A DNA stretch of 64,000 bases from Sipunculus nudus (lineage: Eukaryota; Annelida; Sipuncula; Golfingiida; Sipunculidae): NCBI GenBank assembly GCA_026874595.1, contig CM049318.1, positions 46,418,456-46,482,455 on the forward strand, read 5' to 3'. Position numbers and translations under genes: made by a program. The notes under the pieces are model-generated. The model was not told the DNA's origin and did not search any database. It saw nothing but the letters and a program-made list of their open reading frames with translations. This document shows, in pieces, positions 11,696-23,300 of this stretch (position 1 is its first letter; each line of letters opens with the position of its first letter).

Positions 11696-12130
11696 AGTTT
11701 TCAAAGTGTTCCTGTTGAACAGCTTGTGGTACCTGTAATGTTTTGGGAAGTGTTTTTCAACTAGTTTCATGAATTGTCTGCCAATGTTGTTGTTTACATG
11801 ACGGCTGTAGGGGTGAGTGAACCATATTATTTTCCTTTTCCTGTTTCTTTTGCTTTTCACTGCGGGTTCAACATATTTTAAGCTTTTTGTGAACCCGCTT
11901 TTCGCTAAAGCTTTGTCATACATGGGTTTGGCTTTCATGAAGAATGGCTCTTCAGTTCAAGAGCTGTCAGATACACGCTTGCTGATCATCATAGGTATCT
12001 GTCTGATGATTGCTGGAGGGTGGTTGGATTATGCGTTGATATGGAGTGGATTATTGTTTGGTTTTCTGTAAGGGTAGAAAATGTCATTTTGGAGGTCGAG
12101 TGTCACGTCAAAGAATTTGTGCAGGTCAGG
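11696..12130 (-). mobile_element. Penelope-like element, C-terminal reverse transcriptase part
   Basis: The minus strand reads YRKPNNNPLHINA, then SNHPPAIIRQIPMMISKRVSD, then KAKPMYDKALAKSGF and RKRKIIWFTHPYSRHVNNN ... KLVEKHFPKHYRYHKLFNRNT. This run of motifs is characteristic of the segment between RT palm and GIY-YIG domain in Penelope-like elements. In-frame stops are present (after HINA and after RVSDSS). The catalytic RT motifs further upstream are absent, since 12131 onward becomes low-complexity sequence. Confidence 0.75.
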
Positions 12131-12219
12131 TAAGTTTCAATGGTTATTTTCAACCCAACATGGGAAAAGAGTTTGATCATTTTCTTTCGGGTGCTGTCCG
12201 CTTTGGGCAGTTGCGTAAC

Positions 12220-12440
12220 CAGTGGGGTGGCCGGGGACACCCCCGGGGTGGCCGGGGGCACCCCCCCCCCCCCCCGCAAAAAAAAAGGGAAGGGGGCAAA
12301 AAAATCGGGGAGGGAAAAAAAGAAAGGAAAGAAAGAAAAGAGGGGAAAGAGGGAAGAAGAGAAAGGGAAGGAAGAAGAAAAGGAGAAAAAAAGAAAGGGA
12401 AAAGAAAAAGCAGCAAGGGAAGGAAGAAGAAAAATGAAGT
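12220..12440. repeat. Low-complexity G/C run followed by a polypurine tract
   Basis: A GGGGTGGCCGGGG-type duplication and a C-run near 12260-12275 lead into about 165 bp that is almost entirely purine (GGGAAAGAAAG-like) on the + strand. Open frames here are rich in Lys/Arg/Glu/Gly only because of composition. Such a tract can form triplex or H-DNA; function is not inferred. Confidence 0.85.
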
Positions 12441-12837
12441 ACAGAATCGGGAAACCTCTTGAGTCTTGCCCCCCGGACGGTCAGGTCTGGTTACGCCCCT
12501 GGTTTTGGGTCAAGACATGTTAGGGGAAACAACCTAAACTGTCATATCGATACAGGCCTAGAGCATTATTACCAAATTCCTGTTTCAAGGAAACTTTTTG
12601 CTAATGATACCTATTTCGGATTTTGCTGGGTTTATCAGTCTGCACTTGGGGTTTGTTCAAAATTATCCTTGCGTATTTGGGAGAGCAAGTGAAAGACTCA
12701 CACTGATCCTGTTGTCCTTGGGGCACAATAGGATTAGTCGGGGTACACGTGCAATGCTTGAACAAAAGGGGGAAAGAGGTTTGTTGTTGTTTATTTATAC
12801 TATTTTATATTACAAAGATAATGTTACCATAAAATTA

Positions 12838-12875
<38 letters not shown>

Positions 12876-14198
12876 TAATTAAAAAATTAGGGTAAACCCT
12901 ACGACATATTTACATTTTTTTGTGGTAACTTACTTTCAAAATTAAAATTTTATAAGGCATTTAGGTTTGAAATGTGCATGAAATGTGCATCAAATGATTA
13001 CCTATAAACGGCTGAGTCACGGCGGAGTCTTTTATTTAGTCCGTTGTCTGTCTGTTAATACCTTTTTTAAACAATGGCTACGCGAATATTCACTAATATA
13101 TGTTTTATGTTGGACCAAGGACCAAGGCCAATTTGGTGGCGTCACGTACAATTTGTGTTAGCATATATTATGTGCGTTTTTGTGTGCAAAGGGCTGGTTG
13201 AAAAGTGTACATTTTTAGCAATGTGGTATGATAATGTTATGTCACCTTGGTGTAAGTCATAATAAAACATTAAAATGCTAATGCTAACATATATCCTTGT
13301 CATTTTGCAAATATGAAGGAAACTATCTATACACAATTCTTTCCGTGCTTTCGCAGACATATTAGTGGATTGGATTGGCCTAGATTGGTACTCATTTCCA
13401 TTCAGTTCAAAACCTGTAGCATTTTCAAGCAAAAAGGCCTGTCCGTAACGTAGGCCTCTTTGTCCTGTTTATTTTGTCCAAGTCCGGAATGTCCATATCC
13501 GAAAACGTATGTCAAACATGAATTAGGATAATCCCTGTTTCTATATATTGTGTCATCAAAGAGGAAATGTTCACACGTGAGCTTTGGGTGCTTGGGCCTC
13601 TGTTTAATTTTATAGTGTGTTGAAACGTCAATTTCATACATAAACCCTAATGACATGTGAACACAATCTAAATATACTCCGAGTAGAATTTTACTCACAG
13701 GCGTAATTTACTCCACATACAAAAATAATTACATATGTTAATGTCTACATGTGAATGGGCTTTAGGCTCGAAGGCAATGTATATTACAATACAGCTTGCT
13801 CCCACAATGCGCATTAGAATCAGATTGGTATCGTCCCAACCCGATGAGAATTCCCCCGGGTTTAACTTCATGATTTAATTTACCCCAACCAGCGAAATCA
13901 TGTATATGGGATTTAATAACCCAAAACTCTTTGTTATAACGTTTTCTGTGTGACAAAATGAAAAATAATCTGTAGGGACGTGTTTGCTCGACGATAATTG
14001 TTAAAGCATTCGTGAAGGTTGCATTTACATATTATATTAATTCAAGCCAAAGACATCAATCGTTTTTTTTTTTTTTGTCACAAATATTGTCAATCATGTG
14101 GATTCTTATCAGAACCATCAGCAATACATCTGGTCAGAGTGTACTCAGACCAGAAGTTCAGTAGGAGTGTTTAATGATCTCTGATTGTTCTTGTACAG
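12441..14198. other. Non-coding stretch upstream of the first receptor exon seen
   Basis: No exon with convincing splice sites or recognisable domain was found here. It includes an (AT)n run at 12840-12872 and a poly-T run near 14064. Earlier exons of the receptor gene may lie in it or before the window. Confidence 0.5.
12840..12872. repeat. (AT)n microsatellite
   Basis: Alternating AT bounded by TGCATA on both sides, making a perfect palindrome. Confidence 0.95.
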
Positions 14199-14338
14199 CA
14201 CTTGAGGATATCCCGGGCATACCGGCCGACATCAGCAAAAGCCAGGTGCTGACGTGCAAGAGGCTGGAAGTCCCCGACGCTAGCTACGTCAGTCTCGTGG
14301 TGCTGCGTAACTCTGGTGACGAAAGCAAAGACGCAGAG
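14199..14338 (+). CDS. Receptor tail exon A
   Basis: Acceptor TTGTTCTTGTACAG ends at 14198; donor GTGAGC starts at 14339. The exon needs one base from the previous exon, then reads LEDIPGIPADISKSQ ... DASYVSLVVLRNSGDES and ends in phase 0. GC content is clearly higher than in the flanking introns. It contains one YVSL motif. Confidence 0.6.
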
Positions 14339-17300
14339 GTGAGCTACCCATACAGTAAAAGAAAGAGAGAGAACAAAAGCATATTCAGATAAAATTTTAG
14401 TTTGTGTTGGATTAAAAAATAACCGATTGCCGTTTATTAATAGCAGTGAAGGTGGTCGAATGCTTACAATTAACCAAGAGGAAATTAATATCAAATACTG
14501 AAAAACCTGGGCAGCGTATATGAATAGATATATTGATTAATAGATATATTAGATCACTGCTTTCTTAATAATTACTCTTCTTAAAATAAATTTAATTATC
14601 ATTCCTGAGTAAACTGACTATTATTCCCAGTCGAATGTGCAAATTTGAAAGAACAAACCTAAAGTTAAACTGACGGGCTGAACAATAAAATAATTAAGTA
14701 GAATAATACTATAGAATAATACAATAGAAACAATGAACAGAAATGACTCGTGAATTTTAAAATAAAGATATCCCTCAAAGTGCATCTGTTGTTTTCGGTT
14801 TTCAGGTATAAATATGTGGCCTTTTCATTAACTATCGCAAGAGTTGGTAAAACCAATGTGGCACTGCGCATGCGTCTATGAGCATGAACATTCAATGAAG
14901 GTATTCATTTTTTCAGGAAGGCACCGGAAGTAGGGTGAAGGGAGATCGGAAGAAGCTGGGGCACGCGCCCCCACCTCCCAAAGACTCTCCGCCAGACGGG
15001 GAGGGCTACCTGGACCCCCTGCGGAGACAGGATCAGTCCATGTATCACGGTCAGTCACTTGTCATTTTCATTTGACTTTAGTTCCACTATAATATCCATA
15101 GATCTTTGGCGCTCTGCGTCAAATTATCTGTTCGTTCGACCATCAGACAGGTAAAAAATGTTTCTTTTTAAATGGATCATGGATCACCCTCCGAGTGTTC
15201 AAGTTCCTGGTTCTTGGTTTATCGGATCGACCATGGGCATGAGCTAAAAATAGCACCCCCGTATCCTGGAGACACACCATGATAACAATACACGCAATAA
15301 ACACATCCTGGACACGTGATAACCGGTAACATTACTTCCTGGAAGTTAGAGAGCAAATAAGAATTTTCCTCCAACCCTCAAGCTTAAACAAGCTGTCCTG
15401 CCGGTGTATACTGTACATTCCTCAACCGAGGTAGAACACTCATCCACAAGTTAACAAGTTAATTCTTGTGGACGTGTTGATTATACTTGTGGACGTGTTG
15501 ATTATACTTGTGGACGTGTTGATTATACTTGTGGACGTGTTGATTATACTTGTGGATGAGTTGATCATACTTGTGGACGTGTTGATTATACTTGTGGACG
15601 TGTTGATTATACTTGTGGACGTGTTGATTATACTTGTGGACGTGTTGACCATACTTGTGTGCGTGTTGACCATAATTGTGGACGTGTTGATAATACTTGT
15701 GGGCGTATTGATTATACTTGTGGAAGTGTTGACCATACTTTTGGACGTGTTGATCATATTTGTGGACGTACGATCATACTTGATGACGTGTTCAGCATTC
15801 TTGTGGATGTTTTGATCATATTTGTGGACGTGTTGATCGTACTTTAGTCGTGTTGATTTTACTTGTAGACGTGTTGATTATTCTTATGGACGTGTTGATT
15901 ATACTTGTGGACGTGTTGATCGTACTTTAGTCGTGTTGATTTTACTTGTAGACGTGTTTATCATTAGTGTGTGCGTGTTAACCATACTTGTGGACGTGTT
16001 GACCATACTTGTTGACGTCTTGATCATAGTTGTGGAAGTGTTTAGCATATTTATGAACGTGTTGACCATACGTGTGGACGTGTTTACCACACTTGTGGAT
16101 GTGTTGACCCTTTTTTGTGGACGTATTGATTATACTTGTGGACGTATTGATCATACATCTGGTCATGTTGACCATACTAGTGGACGTGTTGAGTGATGAC
16201 ATGCGGATCCTGACTACCTCTGATATATGATCAACCCTTCATATTGTTTCAAGGTGCATTTGTCCACAGACCATATACCCAGACAGACAGATTGACAGAC
16301 ATGCTAATAAATACCGTAGCTGTGTAAAATTCTATTTTGCTGATGGGAACCATGTCAAACAGACGATCTAATTTATGGTTAGGAATCTCTTCTGACCCAT
16401 GATATTGATGATCCCATGTCCGGGTAGAAATGTACAGTTCATGGTTCTAGTAAACACAAAATATGACACCACTGGATGAACGATTTCTTGATTTAATGAG
16501 TTGTTCTCTGATCTGCAGGCATCAGAACCCCAGTCTGTCCCACAATATGAGAACATCAGTCCCAAGGCGGGTGGACTGGCCAGTGGGTGGCGAAAAAAGT
16601 ATCTTATTGCCTGTAGGACGATGGTATGAACTAAACATCGATGCTGGTGGACCGATGGTATTAAATTATGCCGTTTTTACTCAAATCTGAAGGGCCTTAT
16701 TCTCATACCAGTTAGCCCTTGTATGATAATATGATAATTATTCTTTCCTATTATGATGGACATCAGTCTGTTCAGCTGTTTGGGGACACTAGTTTAACTC
16801 ACTATATATGAACATCAGTATATCCCACAATATTTGAACATCAGTATATCCCACTTTATGTCAACATCAGTTTATCCCACTATATATGAACATCGTCTTT
16901 ATCCACTGTATATGAACACCAGTCAGTCCCACAATATTTGAACAGTATATCCCTCTTTATGTCAAAGTCAGTTTATCCAACTATATATGAACATCGGTGT
17001 GTCCCACTTTACATGAACATCAGTTTATCCCACTATATATGAACATCGTCTCAACCCTCTGTATATGTCTATCCCACAATATTTGAACACAAGTATATCC
17101 CACTTTATGTCAACATTAGTTTATTAAACTATGTATGAACATCAGTGTGTCCCACTATACATGAACATCAGTTTATCCCACTATATATGAACATCGTCTC
17201 AACCCACTGTATATAAACACCAGTCAGTCCCACTATATTTGAACGGTATACCCCTTTTTATGTCAACGTCAGTTTATCCAACTATATATGAACATCGGTG

Positions 17301-20300
17301 TGTCCCACTATACATGAACATCAGTTTATCCCACTATATATGAACATCATCTCAACCCACTGTATATGAAAACCAGTCTATCCCACAATATTTGAACATC
17401 GGTATAACCCACTTTATGTTAACATCAGTTTATCCCACTCTATATGATCAGTATGTCCCACTATACAAGAACATCAGTATATCCTTATATACATGAATGT
17501 CAGTATGTCCCACTACATATAGAGAGATGTTTGTATGGCAATGCTGGTCTATCTCATGCAGATATAGAACAAGAATGTAAAAGAAAAAGTCGGATCACCC
17601 CATATGGGAATCAAACCCATGAATCTACGATTGCCGGTCGTTTGCTTTACTACTGAGCTAACAGGGATCCCCAAATTCCTCTATGTATCAGCACACTTTC
17701 ATAGGAACCAGCGAAGTGACGTCACTACTTCCACTACATATGAACACCAGTATATCCCACTAAAAATACCATAACTCATGATAGTTGGCTTCTAATATGA
17801 ATGAAGTAATTAGCCAACTTGTGGTATAAGTTCATTAATATTGTATTTAATATTACACCACAGCTCTCTGCTATTTACATGTAGTTTCTACTTAATGCGT
17901 ATTTATACTAAACCGGATTCTGTGATATAAATGAACCCTAACTGTTTGATTAAATGGTTGTCACAAAAGACTGATAACAGCTGACCAATTCACCTTCCTT
18001 TAGAATTTATATACAAATCGATTACAAAAAGTAATCATTGTAATCATATCTAAACACCATGATTACTATTACATCATCAAAGTGATCAATTGCGATTATG
18101 CTTACTTTGCTAGAAAAAAAATAAATGTTACTGATTACATATATTTAAAAAAATGCATATAATGTATACCGGGTTATGCTGTGTGATATTTTATGTGTGC
18201 AAGGAAAAATGAGAAAACTGCACGAAATGGGATACGGCATATTTAGGCGACAAGCCTTGATCCCGGGCTCTCATGACGTTATGTAAAGTCGTTGACGGTA
18301 AATGACATTGTTGTACGAGAGTTGTTACGGAACCTAGTATCAACAGATCACGTATACGTGATGAACATAAATATTGTAATGGAAAAAAAATCAGATTCTG
18401 TAACACAAGGCAGCGTGAAATGTCTAGGGGAATGAATAAAGAAGTCAGTGGTTTTTTTTTAACAAATAACAAATGATTCTTAAAACAACCCTAACATTAC
18501 AATACACTAAATCAATACAATTACACAGTATACCAGCAGTATAGCAGCAAATCAATACAATCACATAGTAAAGTAAACAAAGTGCACAGTACCTGGATAC
18601 CAACACACCGATAAGTCCTATAAAATGTATAAGCATATGAACAGTTCACACAAATCTTCTCGGAGAATAACAGTCCAATGTAATTACAAAATTAATCTAC
18701 TGTTATCCAAAGCTGAAATCCTGGCAATGATCCGGAAGGCAAACTGAAGACTACATAAAATCCGTCATAAATTTGAAGAAAATCTCTAACTGCTGCATGT
18801 ATCGGATAAGGTCCCGCTCTTCTGTGTCCGCTGGTATTACTCTCACCTCTCTCTTGGCTCTAAAACACAGCCCCCTATTTATAAATTCTCACCTCCAGCC
18901 GAGATCCTTCCATTTCTCTAACAATCCAAAGAATCTATCATGATACACAGTAAACACGCTTTACAGGAAACATCTAGGAAAAAAATGCTGTGTCTATACA
19001 TGTCAGGGTTCACACGTGAGCCGGCCCGGCTCGGCCAGGCTAGAAAGCCCCACACTGGCATGAAAGTAAAGAGTTCAACCAGTACGGATTAAACTGAGAG
19101 TGCAACACCCGGCCAGGCGAGGCCGCTACAACACGAGTTATGCCCGTGTCACACAATTAAAAAGACATCTGTAACACTCTCCCTCCTGTTAGAAAAAAGA
19201 AAGTTTTCTAGAAAAAAAAAACTTTCTTTTTGCGATCACAATCACTAAATTTTTACAACATCTCAAAAATCATCTTATTTACAACATTACATACACATCT
19301 CGTTAACAACGTTTCATAAACATCTTGATAAGCAATCAGCGAGTACATTGTCTTTCCCTTTAAGGGGTTTGATTTAAAGATTGTAATCCTGTAAGAACAA
19401 ACTCCATCTCAACAATCTTTGATTTTTACACTTCAACTTGTTCATGAACGTGAGGGAATTGTGATCACTGAAGACAATGATATGCTTGACTGATGAAGTA
19501 ACATAAACTTCAAAATGTTGCAATGCCAAAATCAAAGCCAAACATCCTTTTGCAATAATGCAGTTTTTTTTCTGGTTTGCATTAAACTTTCTTGAGAAAT
19601 AACAAATTGGATGATCTATGCTATCATTGCCTTCTTGTAACAACACATCACCAGCAGCAGTATCACAAGTACAGAAAGTCTGGAGCTACCAAAACTGGTG
19701 AACTTTGCAGAATTGCTTTCAAATTCTGAAATGCATTTTTACACTGAACATTCCATACAAACTTTTGTTTCTTCTTTAACAAATTAGTCAAAGGTTCAGC
19801 AACAGCAGAAAAATTTGGACAAAACTTCCTGTAGTATCCAACCATACCAAGAAAACGCATTATTTTATTTTTATTTTCTGGTCTAGGAAATGCAGAAATA
19901 GCACTAATTATAGCATCAACAGGTTTTACCTGACCCTGCCCTACAATAAGACCCAAAAATGTTACTTGTGCATGACAAAACTCAGATTTTACTAAGTTGA
20001 CGGTCAGACGTGCTTCACTGAGTCTTTTGAAAAGGTCGCAAAGAATCTGCAGATGTTTCTCCCAGGTGTCGCTGTACAAGATAAGGTCATCAATATATGC
20101 GTCGCAGCTCCAAATGTCCTTGACAACCATATGGATGAGGCGCTGGAACGTGGCTGGCGAGTTCTTCATGCCAAACGGCATAAATTATACTGGTACAGTC
20201 CTTGCGGCGTCACAAATGCAGACACTTCTTTCGCCCTTTCTGTCAGCGGAACTTGCCAGAATCCTTTTAGCAAGGTTGTTTAGCAAGGCAAAGTTGTTTC

Positions 20301-23300
20301 TTCTTACGTCTATCTGTTGTCAACAGTACGTAATTTAAATCACTGACTTTCTTGTCAACAATGTAAGGACCAAAATACCTAGCTTTCAGAGGTCTGCCAG
20401 GGATGGGAAGTAAAACAAGGACTTGCTTTTTCACCAGGCTCAAACGTCCTACTTACAGTGTGCTTGTCATACTTTGTTTTCATTTTACTTTGTGCAGATT
20501 TTAGATTTGACTTTGCAATCTCACAAGAATTGTGTAGTTTAGTACGAAGGTCTGAGACATACTGCAGTAAACTAAGAGAATCGGGATTATCACACAAGAG
20601 TTCACACACTAGTTCAAAGGACTGAAAACCAAGGACTCTTGAAAGGATTCTCTGACAGCAAATGGTATTGTCTTAGGGAACCTGGTAGATGCGCACATAA
20701 TTGTCAGCAAGTATTCATGTCCAGATTTTGTTTTGGGCATTGGTCCAACACAATCAACAATAATCCTACTAAATGGTTCCTCGAAAGCAGGTAAAGGCCT
20801 AAGTGGGGCTTTAGGAGGTTTCTGAATGGGCTTGCCGACCATCTGGCATGTATAGCATGGTTAACAATATTGTACATCTTTCCTGAGGTTAGGCCAATAG
20901 AAGTGTGTACTAACTTTCTGATAAGTTTTATTTATACCTAAATGGCCAGATCAAGGAGCCTCATGTGCCATGCTTAGACTTTCATTGCGATAGCTTTTGG
21001 GCATTACTATTTTATGTTTGATGGCCCACTCATCATCAGCGCATACATCAGGTGGTCGCCATTTACGCATAAGCTCTCCATTTTTAACATAGAAATAAAC
21101 CGGGGTTCTGTGACAGTTCATCTTTTGAAACTGCCCTGGGAAACAAACATGAAATATCAGGGTCCTAATGCTGTTCTGACCTTGGAAATGCTGCATCCTG
21201 TACGGGCGAGTCGTTAGACGAGTCACTAGTGACTCCCAGAGTGTTCTTATCTGGACTATTATCCTCATGTGTGTTTTTCTTGGCCAAAGATCTAGTTACA
21301 GCACATAAAATAGAACCAGGAATTTCCTGATTTTCAGGATCAGTGTCCTGATCAAGTGACGGCTTTTTTGTCACTATTGGTGCATGCTGTATTTTGTCAC
21401 CTGCAACATCATTGCCTAGTAGCAACTGAATTCTCTTAAAGGGTGAAGTACTTCTTATGCCCACAGTAATATCCCAGAAATCTAATCTGACTTTAAATGG
21501 ATACTGTGAAACGGAACTGAAGTGTGCTCGTCTGAAAACACACCATTAACAAGTGCATGTGCACCAGTAAAAGACCTTTTAGAAAATGCCAGTGTCCCTC
21601 AAAATTCTAATAGGGGTAGAGTCTGAAAAATTACTTGAAAGTGATACAAAACCATCATGAATGAATGGCTCAAATAACTCCCATTTCAGAGTCAGGAGAG
21701 GAAATTACTACCTCAGTATCATCAAACAAATATCTGACATTGACAGTGTCAGTCATATACTCTTTTTCAGCGTCCTTAAAGGAATCTACATCCTTTTTAC
21801 AATCAAACTCCTCATGGGAGTCAACAGAGGAATTTTCCACAGCAGAAACAAACTTCTGTTGGTCATAAGAGGACCTTGCCTCATTTGAAATACTCTCGCA
21901 AGAGTCAGAAAAGGACTTAGCCTTATTCAGAGAATACTCCTCGCAGGAATCTTGAAAGGACTTAGCGTTATTAAATCCCTCGCAGGAATCGACTGAGGTT
22001 TTTACCCCGCAAGCTACGGATTCTTCTTTGAAGTAAGACGGCACGTTGGCCTCCGTAGCATCAAACTCTATATTTGAGTCTATAAAGGAATTATACTCCT
22101 TATTTACATAAAAAGAGCCTGCCTCTTGAACTATGCTATGCATAGATTTTGAAACAAAACCAGAAGCTTTGCTATTTGGTTTATTCGCAAGTTTCCAGCA
22201 GTCAGATATTAAATGACCTTCCTTCTTGCATTAATTACAGATTTTCTTCGCAAATGACTGGTCTTTGTTGGACTTAGACAGAGTGGACGTGGACTGAAGT
22301 GTAGCAATGGACTCTGTTGAACTATCAGGAATACTAGTACTGGGTGACTGCACTTTAAACTTCTTTTGACCATACTGAATTACATTCTTGTTTGTGAATG
22401 ACTGGTTTGATTTGCTAGTAAAGGACATTTGTGTGTTAATGAATAATCATCAGGTAATTGAGCAGCAATGTCAAGTGTTTCAGAACCTTTCTCATCAAGA
22501 AAAGTTTTAACATCTGCGTTAATGCAGCGCTTGAATTCTTCAAGCAAAATCAAGTGACGCAAATTGTCATAGTCTTTCATTACATTTTTAGAACTATACC
22601 AGCGATCAAACAACTACTCTTTTGTCCTAGCAAATTCGACGTAGGTGTGTTTCCCAATTTCTGAGTTTCTGGCGGTTAGCCTCCGAAACTAACTCATAAC
22701 CTTTTAGGATTAACCGTTTACCAGGTCATAGTCAGCAGCAGCTTCTACTGAAAGCTCTGTATAAATTTCTCTGGCCTTGCCAGTCAGTACACTTTGTAAC
22801 AGCATAGTCCAATTTTCCTTAGGCCATTTTAAATTTTCAGCTACTTTCTAAAGTGTTAGAAATATTTATCAACCTCATTTTCTTGAAAAGGTTGGACAAG
22901 CCTAATGTGTCTATAAACATCAAAACTGTGAGTTGGGGGAGCACTTAGACTATGTTCTAGTTTAAGTCTTTCTAACTCCAGTAGTTTTAACTCAATTTCT
23001 TTTTTCATTTTCTAGTCGGTGTCTTTCTATTTCTTTTATTCCTAGTCTTTCTCTTTCTAACCGTTCTTCCCTCTCTTTTAATGCTAGCTCATTTTGCATT
23101 TCCAACTTGTTTATTTCTAATTGCAAAGCAAGGCTGTCATTTTTTTATGTTTCCAATTCACTCTCTTCAGTTAAACCTCTGCTAGATCTTGCATGATTTT
23201 AGCAATGATATCAGGCTTTCTCAAAGTTTTGTTCACACTTAGCCCTAAGTGTTGTCCCAAACGCAACAACTGTTCCTTTGTCAACTATTTATGTTGATCA

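Noticed and set aside
11817-12071. 84-codon hydrophobic + strand frame resembling a small membrane protein
   Set aside because: It is antisense to the Penelope-like RT segment, which has clear family motifs on the minus strand.
12046-12523. Lys/Arg/Glu-rich open frames
   Set aside because: Composition effect of the polypurine tract.
15440-16202. Open frames of about 105 and 115 codons over the 21 bp repeat
   Set aside because: Both strands are open because the unit length is a multiple of three and lacks stops; composition is purely repeat-derived.
17588-17672. Functional tRNA gene
   Set aside because: Box A and B are present but the acceptor stem does not pair fully and no proper terminator follows; better explained as SINE or pseudogene.
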